Source: Saccharomycodes ludwigii
Taxonomy: Eukaryota; Ascomycota; Saccharomycetes; Saccharomycodales; Saccharomycodaceae
NCBI RefSeq assembly: GCF_020623625.1
Contig: NC_060206.1
Span: forward strand, 434,001-498,000
Direction of reading: 5' to 3'
Length of the DNA stretch: 64,000 nt
The translations under genes and the position numbers were made by a program. Below, one piece after another: positions 50,843-61,931 of this stretch. Positions within the stretch are counted from its first letter, which is position 1; the number at the start of each line of letters is the position of its first letter. The notes beneath the pieces are model-generated. The model did not search any database. It saw nothing but the letters and a program-made list of their open reading frames with translations, and was not told the origin of the DNA.

Positions 50843-52773
50843 TTAGTCTCGGAGGGAAACCGAATGTTATCATTAACATTTGTATGATTTACGCTGATGA
50901 AAGATTTAGATACTATTTTTTTTTTTTATTTTATTATTATTATTATTATTATTGTTATAGGCTATATATAGTTTTATTTTCATATATTAATTTTCCTAGG
51001 AGTTTAAGTTAGATATTTATTTTAGTCAAATTTTTTTTTCCTCTTTTTTTTTTACGTTATTGTGATATATTTGCGTTGTGTTGTTAACTTGAATTAGTAA
51101 CATCAACATTAATTTCTTTTAGAAAAAAAAATTTTTTTTGTTTTTTTTTGTTTTTTTTATTCTTCTTTGTTTTTGTTTTTGGTTTTTTTTATTTTTTAAT
51201 TTTTTTTTAATAATTGTAATAACAAAACAGAAAAACAGTAGTAAAAATATTCTATTTGTGAGTAATAAATAAAGCGCAGGTGGTGATCATGATGATGGTG
51301 GCTTTGATTTGTTAGAATGCCGATCTCAAACAAAAAAAAATAGCTGGTAAAAATTATTTTTGTTGTTAAAAAAAAAGAAATTAAAAATTAAAAATTAAAT
51401 AAAAAAAAAATACATCCATCGGAATCCGCACATGTTCCTCCGGTGTTGATAATTAGCCATCAAATAGCCAGAATTCTCATTAGGTGATTTCCCTGTTATT
51501 TGGAGGTGTATTTCTTTGTAGGTTAATAAAAAAAGGAGTGAAAAAAATGCAATATGTAATTTTCCATTATAGTTACAAAATAATACAGGATAATAAATCT
51601 AAAACAATGTAATAAGTATGACATTATAATACACACAATAGTCACTAACAAATTATGTAGGCTTTTAAGCAACTGTATTATTATATCTTATCTATCATTT
51701 AGCTGTGCGTGTTAATAAATGTTAAAAAAAAAAAAAAAAAAAATATCTATGCGTACATTGTTTTTGTTCTTGCTCTTTTTTCTTGCTCTTTTTTCTTTTA
51801 AAAAAAAAAAAAATTTAAATAAAATAGGCTCAGATCGTTTATAACTTAAAATAAAGCTCATGGCTATTACTAACCATTTGTTCAATACTAATCCCCAATT
51901 TTTTTTTTTTTTTTGAATCGGTGGTTGAATAAATAAATAAACGAATAAATAAATAAATAAAGGAGAAAGTTTACTAACTACTAGTTAAGCCCAACCGTTC
52001 TCTAAAAAAAAGTGATCATTAAATATTTGCCATTTTCGTTGATTTATTTATTATTTCTCCTTTGTTTGTTCTTTTTTGGCTACGACTGGTAACAATAAGT
52101 ATATGAAGTGTTAACTTTTCTTAACGATTCCTCCCATCTCTCATCTTCCTCAAAAAAGAAAAAAATTACATAATTAAATGTATCATCCTTTTTTTTCCAA
52201 GGTAAAGGGGAAAAAGTAAGTAAATAACACCTTAATAAAAAAAAGTTACAAAATAATACATTTTACAGTAAAATACGAAAATAATTGGAAAAAAAATACT
52301 ACAGAAAAATCACTTTTTTTTTTTTTTTTTAATTTTGTTCATTTTGTTGCTATATGTCGTATTGAGTGATATTACGCTAGTTCGGATAGTAAATTATCTT
52401 GACAGTCCGAAGGAAAATGGTAGTAATTAACCAATTTTTTTCCCTTTCTTCAATGTTCATTTCATACATTCAAAACAAAACAAAAAAATTTTTTTTTTTT
52501 TTTTTCTTTTTCTTTAAACAAGATACAGAAAAATATCTTTTTTTAATTCTCTCATTCCCTTTTATTGTTCAATTCATATATCTCGATCTATATCAAATTG
52601 ATATCACATCATTGATTGAGAAGTATCCTTTTTTTCTTTTTTTTCTTTTTTTCCCCCCCATAAACGTAACGTTGCTAAAAAAAATTACTTATATTTATTC
52701 CTTTTATTCCCATCCATTATCCTTTCCAAGCTATTTAAGTACAAAGCTATCACACCAAAAGTATATAAATATA
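50843..52773. other. Long intergenic region between ROX1-like and MRPS5 (1.9 kb)
   Basis: T-rich and A-rich DNA with ATT repeat (50934-50954), poly-A near 51723-51741, a mixed-composition piece at 51410-51700 with CGGAATCCG-type elements and a TTGAT/ATCAA hairpin (about 51446-51464), an AAAT repeat (51931-51960), and GTCCGA (52405-52410). An ATG frame in phase with MRPS5 begins in this stretch but is Phe-rich and not conserved. I see no other gene. Confidence 0.5.
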
Positions 52774-53811
52774 ATGTTTATCACCAAAGCTAATTTATTA
52801 TTCAAACGTAGCCAGTCTACATACATGAAAAATGTTTCTAAACTATACCCAACTGAATTTTTAAATAATACTGTTAGTGCATCTAATAGTACTACATCCC
52901 CATTATTGGCTAAAGCTACTGAATTGGCTGAGCAGGCAATTAATCCTATAATTACCAACCCTGCTTCTCCTCAACAGACCTTTCGATTCCATACCAACGT
53001 GGAATTTGCACCATCTTACTATGACGATTTTACGAAATTAGATCCTTATTGGGATTATTTGCCCGGCTTACCAAATATCCATAATTCTGACAATATATTA
53101 CCATTTATCGATTATGACTATACTCATCAACCATTGCCTAAGAATACAGAATATGATGGCTTACGTGTGCAGATTCCTGAAGGAACAGCTGTAGACTTGA
53201 AGAGTTTGGCTTCTCCATCCAATTACAGTCGGAACAATGCCAAGGAGTTGAGAGCTAGGGATATTGCAAAACGTACAGGCTTCAACAAAGACTTTATCAA
53301 CAAAAAGCTATTTATGAAGCCCTTGATAATGAAGATGGTTAGTAACCAAACAGCAAAAGGTAAAATTCCAAGTTTTTATAGCTTAGTTATTGTTGGGGAC
53401 AAAAACGGACTAGTTGGAATTGGTGAAGGAAAGAGTAGAGATGAAATGAGTAAAGCCATCAACAAGGCCCATTGGGATGCCATTCGTAATTTAACCAAGA
53501 TCCCGCTTTACGAAAACAGAACCATATACGGTGATATTGATTATAGATATCATGGTGTCAAATTGCATTTAAGAAGTTGCAAACCAGGTTTCGGGCTAAG
53601 AGTGAATCATGTTATATACGAAATCGCCGAAATTTGCGGTATCAAGGATTTGAGTGGGAAAATTTATAAAAGTAGAAATGTTATGAATGTTGCTAAAGGT
53701 ACTGTCGAAGCTTTGGTAAATGCACAAAAAACTTTGGATGAAATTGCTTTAGGCAGAGGTAAGAAGATTGTTGATGTTAGAAAGATTTATTATTCCGAGT
53801 CAACCGTATAA
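52774..53811 (+). CDS. MRPS5: Mitochondrial small-subunit ribosomal protein uS5m
   Basis: The protein has 345 residues (yeast Mrps5: 307) and belongs to the mitochondrial 37S subunit. I choose the ATG at 52774 because it opens a basic presequence ([20 protein letters not shown]). The in-frame extension before it is Phe-rich and non-homologous. The double-stranded RNA-binding S5 domain starts near residue 188 with [21 protein letters not shown], followed by the S5 C-terminal domain with [31 protein letters not shown] and [13 protein letters not shown]. The end IYYSESTV is close to yeast. The yeast gene (YBR251W) is not part of the chromosome V or IX blocks. Confidence 0.94.
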   Translation: MFITKANLLFKRSQSTYMKNVSKLYPTEFLNNTVSASNSTTSPLLAKATELAEQAINPIITNPASPQQTFRFHTNVEFAPSYYDDFTKLDPYWDYLPGLPNIHNSDNILPFIDYDYTHQPLPKNTEYDGLRVQIPEGTAVDLKSLASPSNYSRNNAKELRARDIAKRTGFNKDFINKKLFMKPLIMKMVSNQTAKGKIPSFYSLVIVGDKNGLVGIGEGKSRDEMSKAINKAHWDAIRNLTKIPLYENRTIYGDIDYRYHGVKLHLRSCKPGFGLRVNHVIYEIAEICGIKDLSGKIYKSRNVMNVAKGTVEALVNAQKTLDEIALGRGKKIVDVRKIYYSESTV

Positions 53812-53928
53812 TAATGGATACGTATAATGTGTATTTACATGTAGATAGTTTGTGTATATTTATTCTGTTTAATATATGCTTGTTATAATAGTTTATTTTG
53901 AGTATTATTTAACTGAAAATCTTTTTCC

Positions 53929-53965
<37 letters not shown>

Positions 53966-54034
53966 CTTGTTATAACCAAATATAAGTTGTGTTAGAGTGC
54001 GTTTTTCAAACAGAATATCAAAAGAAAAAAAAAG

Positions 54035-54071
<37 letters not shown>

Positions 54072-54211
54072 AAATATAAAAAAACATATTTTTTGTTCTT
54101 TTTCCCTTTAAATTTTCATCATCACTGCTGCCTTACAGTTTTTTATTTTTATTTTTTTTTTTTATAATTTCTGCATCACAACCAGCAAAACATGCTATCG
54201 TATGCCTAAAA
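53812..54211. other. Intergenic between MRPS5 and SHY1
   Basis: About 400 bases carrying a poly-T (53937-53960) and a poly-A of over 30 (about 54036-54068). No element beyond these tracts is recognised. Confidence 0.65.
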
Positions 54212-55480
54212 ATGATCACTAAAAGAATACTAATAACACCATCACTAAAAAATATCTTTTTAATACAAAAATCTTTTAAAGGATCATGTTTATTTTCCTC
54301 ATCAAAATTATATTTTTCCTCAAAAATCCAAAACAAAAACAACAACTACAAAGAAAGTATTGTATCGAAAACAGTTAAAACACCGACCATTGATTGGAAA
54401 CCATTAAAATCCTCGAAGAACCCTAATGATGAAAACACCTACAAAAGTATTTGGAAATCACCATTAAAATTAATTTTTTTAGCATTAATGATAGCAATGC
54501 CAGTAGTCTCCTTCAATTTAGGGTTATGGCAATATAGAAGATTAAATTGGAAAACTAAATTGGTTTCCACGTGTGAGGAAAGATTGGTTTTGCCAGAACT
54601 ATTAAATACTGCAGTTTTTTTTGACGATGTTTTAAGAAATGATCAAGATTTGGATGCCATTAATGAGAAAATTGAAGAAAATTGGCAATACAGGAAAGTC
54701 AAGTTGAGAGGGGAATTTGATCATTTCGGCGAATTATTTGTTGGTCCAAGAGTCAAAAATGGCTACAAGGGGTATCAGTTATTTACGCCATTTACTATTT
54801 TGGACGATGGTACCAATGAGGGGAAATGGAACGGGAAAAGGGTCTTAATTGAAAGAGGATGGATCAGTGAAAATCATATTTTACCCAATTCAAGGACTTT
54901 GCAACATTTAAGTGTTCCCAAGGGTTATGTCGAAGTGGATTGTTTGATTAGGGTTTACAGAAAACTAACTAATTTGCAATGGGAAAGAGAAGATAAAAAC
55001 AGTAGATTATGGAATGTTATTGACTTCCCAGAAATGTGCCATGAGGCTAATGATGCTTTACCCATTTATTTTCAGGCTTTACATGATTTGAATGATCATT
55101 TATGGGTTCCTAAAGATGACACTGCCAATATTACCACTTCAAAGACTTATGATTCCAATAAATGGTGGAATCCTTTTGGTAGAAATAATGATAGCAACGG
55201 GAACAGCAAAACGGGGAAGACACCCGTGAAATATGTGGATACTCACAAGGGAATGGAATTTAATGAAGCGCAACTGATTAAAGCAGGTGTTCCTATTGGT
55301 AAACTACCTAAAGTTGACTTTAAAAATAATCATTTGCAATATTTGGTTACTTGGTTTGGATTATCTTTCTTAAGTTCTATATTTTTAATTTTAGCCCTAA
55401 AGAAATATGCTAAACCTAACGTTATGAAATCCTCTGAAGCACAAAAGGCTAGGATGAAGCGTTTCAAAGACTTCATGTAG
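54212..55480 (+). CDS. SHY1: Shy1, SURF1-type cytochrome c oxidase assembly factor
   Basis: The protein has 422 residues (yeast Shy1: 389). It sits in the mitochondrial inner membrane and helps mature Cox1 (heme a insertion). A presequence rich in Lys/Ser precedes the first membrane segment (about 85-105, LIFLALMIAMPVVSFNLGLWQYRRLNWK), which contains the SURF1 signature around LGLWQYRRL. The intermembrane domain has WQYRKVKLRGEFDH, FVGPRVKNGYKGYQLFTPF and VLIERGWIS. The second membrane segment lies near 375-395. It begins the SHY1-DAM1-SPT6 run, which matches YGR112W, YGR113W and YGR116W in order and strand. Confidence 0.95.
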   Translation: MITKRILITPSLKNIFLIQKSFKGSCLFSSSKLYFSSKIQNKNNNYKESIVSKTVKTPTIDWKPLKSSKNPNDENTYKSIWKSPLKLIFLALMIAMPVVSFNLGLWQYRRLNWKTKLVSTCEERLVLPELLNTAVFFDDVLRNDQDLDAINEKIEENWQYRKVKLRGEFDHFGELFVGPRVKNGYKGYQLFTPFTILDDGTNEGKWNGKRVLIERGWISENHILPNSRTLQHLSVPKGYVEVDCLIRVYRKLTNLQWEREDKNSRLWNVIDFPEMCHEANDALPIYFQALHDLNDHLWVPKDDTANITTSKTYDSNKWWNPFGRNNDSNGNSKTGKTPVKYVDTHKGMEFNEAQLIKAGVPIGKLPKVDFKNNHLQYLVTWFGLSFLSSIFLILALKKYAKPNVMKSSEAQKARMKRFKDFM

Positions 55481-55722
55481 GATTGTGAGTCCTGAATGTT
55501 GTTATTTCTTGACTTTGTTTTAATAAATAAAGATTTCTTGTATATAAAATGCAAATAAATAGCTATTGGAGGGAGGGTAACACCGAAAGAAAAAATAAAA
55601 TAAAAAATAAAAAATAAAAAAAAAAAGTAAAAAGTAAAAATAAATAATTAATAAATACAATCTTTTTATAATACAACGGAATTGGAAACCCCATTTCTAA
55701 GTCAACACACCTATAAATATCA

Positions 55723-56730
55723 ATGTCATCACCACTTAATACCAGAGTAATTGAACATTTATCCAAGTTGGAAGATAAATTAGACACTTTGAGTCATAAT
55801 TTAACAGGACTTAATATAATACATGAAAACTTAATCAACTTTAATGAATCATGCAGTTCATTATTATATGGGATGATGTGTAATTCATGGTGTGTTGATT
55901 TCAAATTAGTTTCTCCAATAGAAGGTCCTGATAGCAAAACAGACCAGCAAAATGTTGACAATACCAAGATAATTGAGTACTTAAATGAAATCAATACTCT
56001 GGATGAGAAAATTAGTAAAATGCAACAACAAATTGATGAACTTGAAAAACAACAGACAGCTGATACCACAGTCGGCACTGTTACAAATAAAAATTCGTTT
56101 GTTAAACCCACGCACCTCCCAGTTTATAATAACAATAATGTTCCTAACAGAACTTCCCATAATACCAAAAGGAAAATTAATACAAATTCAGTCGTTTCTA
56201 GTAATAATATCAGTCGCAATAAATTTAGGAGAGTAGTCCCAACTCCAGAAATATACAAGCATGATAACAATAATAATATTAATACCCCTGAATATGATAC
56301 AGATACTTCATTCGTATCGAATCCAGAAATGGTTCAAAACGCTTCTGTTTCTGCTAGTAATAATACTTTAATTCGTAATCCCAGTAATGTAGAATATAAG
56401 CGCCGTAGAAAATCTACAATATTAAACACAATAAGACAGAATAGAAATCAATTGAATAATAATTATAAGTCTCTAAATCAAGAAACACCAACAAGCATGC
56501 GAGTGATAAGTGACAATGGCGGTAATGAAGTAGGGGTAAAAAACACTAATAATGAAAATAGAAGAATGTCGTTGGCTATTGGTGCTTCAAGATTAACCAA
56601 ACATAATGGTAAAAGGATAGGCAATAATTCATCTACTGTGGGTAATATTAATAAGGGTAAAATGCATAATAGATTTACAAATAACGATAAGAATAGAACC
56701 ACTATTGGAGAAAGACCGCCATTTAGATAG
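55723..56730 (+). CDS. DAM1: Dam1, outer-kinetochore DASH complex subunit
   Basis: The protein has 335 residues (yeast Dam1: 343). Dam1 is part of the DASH ring that couples kinetochores to microtubule ends. The DASH signature is near residues 45-70 (NFNESCSSLLYGMMCNSWCVDF), followed by a coiled coil (about 85-115). The rest is Asn-rich and disordered. Candidate Aurora/Ipl1 sites of the [RK]-x-[ST]-[ILVG] type are seen at T232 (KSTI), S283 (RMSL) and T327 (RTTI), resembling the C-terminal cluster phosphorylated in S. cerevisiae. It is placed between SHY1 and SPT6 as in yeast. Confidence 0.9.
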   Translation: MSSPLNTRVIEHLSKLEDKLDTLSHNLTGLNIIHENLINFNESCSSLLYGMMCNSWCVDFKLVSPIEGPDSKTDQQNVDNTKIIEYLNEINTLDEKISKMQQQIDELEKQQTADTTVGTVTNKNSFVKPTHLPVYNNNNVPNRTSHNTKRKINTNSVVSSNNISRNKFRRVVPTPEIYKHDNNNNINTPEYDTDTSFVSNPEMVQNASVSASNNTLIRNPSNVEYKRRRKSTILNTIRQNRNQLNNNYKSLNQETPTSMRVISDNGGNEVGVKNTNNENRRMSLAIGASRLTKHNGKRIGNNSSTVGNINKGKMHNRFTNNDKNRTTIGERPPFR

Positions 56731-57305
56731 ATATATAATTAAAAAGGTGTAATATTACCAATATAGGAATTGAAAATCGAATAAATATATAGTTATTTTG
56801 GGTGGTTAGATATCTTATGTATAAATGACATTTCATGCATTGTATTGCCAGTAAAGTTACAGACCAATCAAGCTCAGCCTTGCTATAAGACTGTGATCTT
56901 GTGGTAGCCTGCATACCCGGATTCGCTATTTATAATTTGTAAAAACGCAATTTTTTTAACTTGTACGTTTTCGCCATGTGTAAAAACTGCCATAAAAAAA
57001 TAAATCTTGTTTTTATACCATTAAAAAAAAATTTTTTTTTTTTTTGTTTTAGTTACAATTTATCATATTTTTAAGAGTTATATTAATAGTAAAAATAGTT
57101 TAGTTCAACACATTCAACTTTTATTATCAATAAAAAAAAAAAAAGGAAAAAATAGAAACTGTTACTCATATCTCACCAAAAAGAAAAAGAAAAAAAAAAG
57201 AAAAAAAAAAAAGTATTTTTATTACGAATATCGTAAAGGTTGTCGTCTAATTACAGTTGTTTTATTTTTAAAATACACCTTTTACTCAGCAATTAGCTTT
57301 ACACA
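56731..57305. other. Intergenic between DAM1 and SPT6
   Basis: About 575 bases with A/T tracts (57024-57045, 57132-57144, 57180-57211). S. cerevisiae has YGR114C/YGR115C (dubious and overlapping frames) here; no equivalent is seen. Confidence 0.6.
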
Positions 57306-60300
57306 ATGGAGCAAGAAGATCAATCAATAGAAAAATCTTCACAAGAAAAACAAGCCCTAAACCATCAAGAAAATACTAATATTGTCGAGAAAGAACAAGA
57401 AGTAAGGAGCAAAGACGAGGAAGAAGAGGAGGAAGAAGGTTATGATGTTTTTGATTCTTCTGACGAAGATGACGAGGAAGATGACGAAAATTCAGAAGAA
57501 GCAGCTAAAATTAAAGATGGATTTATTGTAGACGATAACGATGATGATGAAGAAGAAGATGAAGAGGAAGAAATTGGGTCGAACAAGAACATAAAAGATA
57601 AAAAGAAAAAAAGAAGAAGAAGAAGAAGGGAGGAAGATGACGCTTTAAGTGAAGATGATTTAGACTTATTATTGGAAAATACTGGTGTGCAAAGACCAGC
57701 TTCTAAACCTAAAAGAGGAAGGTTAAAGAGATTGAAGAGGTCCAACGTAGGCGTTGATAGCGACAGGGTAGAAGACGAAGAAGAAGAAGAAGAAAAAGAA
57801 GAAGAAAAAGAAGAAGAAGGAGAAGAAGGAGAAAATCTGGGCCAACAAGACCGTGACAATAGGGTTAAAAAACAGGGGTCTTCTAGTGTTTCTGCAAGAC
57901 CTGCGGTCGAAGATTTTTTTTCTTCGGATGATGATGATGCCATGGACGCAAATGTTTCTGGCGATGATAACAATGATTTTGCCACTGACTCTACTGTAAA
58001 CAAAAAAAACAGAAAAGCAGTTGAGACTGACATTGGTAATAGGTTGGATGATTTCGATGATTTTATCGAGGAGGATGAATTTAGTGATGAAGATGAGGAA
58101 ACCAGACAAGCTAGATTAAAACAGCGTAGAGAGCAACGTGAGAAAAACCCATTGAGAATAACAGGGCTATCACCTGATAAAATTGATGAAATGTTTGAAA
58201 TTTTCGGTGATGGTCATGACTACGACTGGGCTCTGGCTGTGGAAGACGAAGATGAAGATGAATTTGCTGAAAATGAGTACGATGAAGATGAAGATGAAGA
58301 CGATATTGAATCTGGTGGTGGAAATCGTTCCAGAAACGCCAAAAAGGTGACTTTGAAAGATGTCTATGACTTGCAAGACTTGAAAAAGAACTTGATGACC
58401 GATGAAGATATAATAATTCGAAAAAAAGACATACCTGAAAGATTTCAAGAAATTAGACAAGGTATACAATCGTATGATGAATCTTTAACTGATGATGAAA
58501 GAAAATTAGAAAATAAATGGATCAGTGATAAAATTGCAAACTACAAGAACTTTCAACCCGGTTCTGACTTATCTGAATTTGAAGAGGCTATTGGATTTGC
58601 CATAAATTTCATTAGCAAAGAAAATTTAGAGGTTCCCTTTATTTATGCATATCGAAGAAATTATATTTCTTCGAAAACAGCAGACGGTTTTGTTTTGAAT
58701 GAAGATGATTTGTGGGAAATAGTTTACTTGGACATTGAATTTCATTCTATTGTTTATAAGAAGAGGTATGTGGAAAATTTTTACAAGCAGCTGAATGTTT
58801 TTGATTCCGTGGTTGAGGAATATTTTGCCAATCAAACAACCAAAACCGATTTAAACGCCTTACAAGATATTTACAACTACTTGGAGTTTAATTATGCCCA
58901 GGAAATTAATCAAGTTTTGCAAAAACAATCCAAGAAACATTTGAAATATTCCAACTACGAAAAATTTAAGAATAGTAGCTTGTACCAGGTGGTGAAAGAT
59001 TTTGGAATAAGCAGTGAGCATTTAGGCGAAAATATTATTAACCAAACTCAAATACATCCTGTTGTGGATCACCCTACCATGGCACCAAAGGAGGCTGTTT
59101 CCGCTGCTTTGGTCAACGACGCAGACCAAGTCTCTATTTTTGCCTCCAACCATAAACTAGCTTTGGAAACAGTGGTAAAATATTTGGCTTTGGAAATTTC
59201 ACACAACACCCATATTAGGGAGCGTGTCAGACATGATTTTTACCAGTACTACGTTGCCGATGTTAAACTAACACCAAAGGGGAAAAGCGAAATCCAAAAG
59301 GGGTCGCCATATGAAGACATTAAGTATGCAATTAACAGAACCCCGCAATCCTTCCATAAAAATCCAGATGTTTTTCTAAGAATGCTGGAAGCTGAACAAC
59401 AGCATTATTTGCAAGTCTCCATTCATATGTCATCACAGTCCCAGTACACGGAACATTTGTTCCATGAATGCTTGGAATCTACCGATACCAATGAAATAGC
59501 GGTTGAATGGAATGAGATGAGAAAAAAAGTTTTTGAAAAGAGTTTGGAAAAAATTTTCCATGATATCGCTTCTGAAATTAAGGACAATTTAAAGAAAATG
59601 TGCGAAACTTTAATCAGTAGAAATGTTCGTCATGCATTTTTACGAAGATTGGACCAAGCGCCGTACATACCTAATGTAAAAGATGCCAAGATTCCAAAGG
59701 TGTTAAGTATTACGTGTGGGAATGGTAAATTTGGTAGTGACGCCATTATTGCTACGTTGGTAAATCGCAAGTCTGAATTAGCAAGAGAGTTTAAAATTGT
59801 GGCTAATCCATTCGATAGGAAACAACAAGAAGGTGCGCGTGATGGATTTGAAAGCAGATTTGAAGAGATAGTTAATGTCTGCCAGCCAAACTGCATTGCT
59901 ATTAATGGACCAAACCCACAAACATCTAGATTTGCCAAGAAGTTGCAGGAAATAATCACCAGAAAAAGATTAATTGACGGTAGAAGCGGCAACTTGATCC
60001 CATTAGTTTTTGTTGATGATCAAGTAGCGATTTGTTATCAACACTCGAAGAAATCTGAAGAGGAGTTCCCAGGTAAATCGATTTTGGTCAAGTATTGTAT
60101 AGCCTTGGCCCGGTATTTGCATTCGCCGCTATTAGAATATGCTAGTCTATCTGCGGAGGAGCTAATTTGTTTAAATATACACCCACATCAGTCGCTTTTG
60201 CCTAAAGAATTTTTGACCAGATGTTTAGAAAGTTGTTTTGTTGATATTGTTAATTTGGTAGGTGTTGAAATTAATAAGACTGTAGACAACAAATATTACT

Positions 60301-61931
60301 CTCGTTTATTACCATATGTTTCCGGATTTGGTAAACGTAAAGCTATTGATTTTGTGGAATCTTTACAACGACTAAACGAACCATTATTAGCACGCCAGCA
60401 ATTAATTACGCATGGCATCCTACAAAAAACCATTTTTATGAACGCATCTGGCTTTTTGTATATTGATTGGAATACCGATCATAAGAACAAAAATGGTAAA
60501 AAAAAGAATAAAATCTCGCACTACGAAGAAGAATTTGAACATGATTTATTGGATAGCACCAGAATCCATCCAGAAGATTACCATTTGGCCACCAAAGTTG
60601 CAGCAGATGCTTTGGAAACGGATCCAGATATTATTAAGGAGAAAGAGGAGAACAGAACAATGAATGAGTTTGTAGAAATGTTACAAAAAGACCCAGATGG
60701 TAAAGAAAAATTGGAAAGCTTGAATTTGGAGCAATATGCTGAAGAGTTAGAAAAAAACACTGGGGCCAGAAAATTGAACAATTTGAACACTATTGTGTTG
60801 GAATTATTGGATGGGTTTGAAGAACTAAGAAATGATTTCCATCCAATGACAAATGAAGAAATCTTTTATAATTTAACGGGTGAAACTGATAGAACGTTTT
60901 TCAAGGGATGTATTATTCCTATAAGGGTTGAACATTTTAGAAATAATGGTGGAGAAATTATTTGTGTCTCTAATAGTGGTATCGAATGTACTGTTCCGGC
61001 ACAACGTCACCTAGGTTACCAACAAAGGAGGCCTGCCATTGACATTTACGAAATGGGTAAAACATATCCTGCCAAGATACTATATATCAATTACGATAAT
61101 ATTAGTTGTGAAGTTTCACTATTGCCGCATGATATTGAACAACAATATGTTCCAATACATTATAGTAAAGACCCAAGTATCTGGGATATTCAGCAAGAAA
61201 TCCGTGATTTGGAAAAGGAGCGGGAGATTACTATGATGGAGGCACGTGCTAAAAGGAAGCATCGTGTTATTAATCATCCTTACTATTATCCCTTTACTGG
61301 CAGACAAGCTGAAGATTACTTGAGAAGCAAAGAGCGTGGTGATTTTGTTATTAGACAAAGTTCGTTGGGCGATGACCATTTAGCGATTACTTGGAAACTA
61401 GACAAAGATTTGTTCCAACATGTTGATATTTTGGAACAAGACAAAGAAAACCCATTGAGTATAGGTAAGACATTGATTGTAGAGAATGAACGCTATCATG
61501 ATTTGGATCAAATTATTGTAGATTACTTACAAAACAAAGTCAGATTGTTGAATGAGATAACCAATAATGAAAAATTCAAGAATGGCACTAAAAAGGAGGT
61601 TATCAAATTTGTGGAAGATTATTCCAAAGTTAATCCCAACAGGTCGGTTTATTATTTCAGTTTTAACTACGATCATCCAGGTTGGTTTTATTTGATGTTT
61701 AAGATCAATGATAGGAGCAAGTTGTATGTTTGGAATGTTAAATTAACACATACAGGGTATTACTTGGTTAATTATAATTATCCAACAGTTATTCAATTAT
61801 GTAATGGGTTTAAGACATTGTTGAAATCGAACAGAACGCAGCGCACTAGTGGAGGAGGTGCTACTAGTAGTGGTAACAGTAATGTGAATGTTAATACGAG
61901 TAATGGTGCTACTACAGGAACTTCGTATTGA
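57306..61931 (+). CDS. SPT6: Spt6, histone chaperone and transcription elongation factor
   Basis: The protein has 1541 residues (yeast Spt6: 1451). Spt6 travels with RNA polymerase II, restores nucleosomes and binds the Rpb1 linker through tandem SH2 domains. The first 290 residues are extremely acidic, with runs of Glu/Asp and a basic patch KKKRRRRRR near 102-110, including the Spn1 (Iws1)-binding region. Then come the Tex-like helical core (about 330-760), the RNase H-like YqgF domain (near 790-950), helix-hairpin-helix (about 990-1080), the S1 domain (about 1195-1265) and tandem SH2 domains (about 1300-1500) with INHPYYYPFTGRQAEDYLRS and GDFVIRQSSLGDDHLAITW. A Ser/Thr/Gly/Asn tail ends the protein. 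Confidence 0.96.
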   Translation: MEQEDQSIEKSSQEKQALNHQENTNIVEKEQEVRSKDEEEEEEEGYDVFDSSDEDDEEDDENSEEAAKIKDGFIVDDNDDDEEEDEEEEIGSNKNIKDKKKKRRRRRREEDDALSEDDLDLLLENTGVQRPASKPKRGRLKRLKRSNVGVDSDRVEDEEEEEEKEEEKEEEGEEGENLGQQDRDNRVKKQGSSSVSARPAVEDFFSSDDDDAMDANVSGDDNNDFATDSTVNKKNRKAVETDIGNRLDDFDDFIEEDEFSDEDEETRQARLKQRREQREKNPLRITGLSPDKIDEMFEIFGDGHDYDWALAVEDEDEDEFAENEYDEDEDEDDIESGGGNRSRNAKKVTLKDVYDLQDLKKNLMTDEDIIIRKKDIPERFQEIRQGIQSYDESLTDDERKLENKWISDKIANYKNFQPGSDLSEFEEAIGFAINFISKENLEVPFIYAYRRNYISSKTADGFVLNEDDLWEIVYLDIEFHSIVYKKRYVENFYKQLNVFDSVVEEYFANQTTKTDLNALQDIYNYLEFNYAQEINQVLQKQSKKHLKYSNYEKFKNSSLYQVVKDFGISSEHLGENIINQTQIHPVVDHPTMAPKEAVSAALVNDADQVSIFASNHKLALETVVKYLALEISHNTHIRERVRHDFYQYYVADVKLTPKGKSEIQKGSPYEDIKYAINRTPQSFHKNPDVFLRMLEAEQQHYLQVSIHMSSQSQYTEHLFHECLESTDTNEIAVEWNEMRKKVFEKSLEKIFHDIASEIKDNLKKMCETLISRNVRHAFLRRLDQAPYIPNVKDAKIPKVLSITCGNGKFGSDAIIATLVNRKSELAREFKIVANPFDRKQQEGARDGFESRFEEIVNVCQPNCIAINGPNPQTSRFAKKLQEIITRKRLIDGRSGNLIPLVFVDDQVAICYQHSKKSEEEFPGKSILVKYCIALARYLHSPLLEYASLSAEELICLNIHPHQSLLPKEFLTRCLESCFVDIVNLVGVEINKTVDNKYYSRLLPYVSGFGKRKAIDFVESLQRLNEPLLARQQLITHGILQKTIFMNASGFLYIDWNTDHKNKNGKKKNKISHYEEEFEHDLLDSTRIHPEDYHLATKVAADALETDPDIIKEKEENRTMNEFVEMLQKDPDGKEKLESLNLEQYAEELEKNTGARKLNNLNTIVLELLDGFEELRNDFHPMTNEEIFYNLTGETDRTFFKGCIIPIRVEHFRNNGGEIICVSNSGIECTVPAQRHLGYQQRRPAIDIYEMGKTYPAKILYINYDNISCEVSLLPHDIEQQYVPIHYSKDPSIWDIQQEIRDLEKEREITMMEARAKRKHRVINHPYYYPFTGRQAEDYLRSKERGDFVIRQSSLGDDHLAITWKLDKDLFQHVDILEQDKENPLSIGKTLIVENERYHDLDQIIVDYLQNKVRLLNEITNNEKFKNGTKKEVIKFVEDYSKVNPNRSVYYFSFNYDHPGWFYLMFKINDRSKLYVWNVKLTHTGYYLVNYNYPTVIQLCNGFKTLLKSNRTQRTSGGGATSSGNSNVNVNTSNGATTGTSY

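Noticed and set aside
51280-51300. C-box-like ATGATGA (C/D snoRNA candidate)
   Set aside because: No CTGA box D at a suitable distance and no terminal stem.
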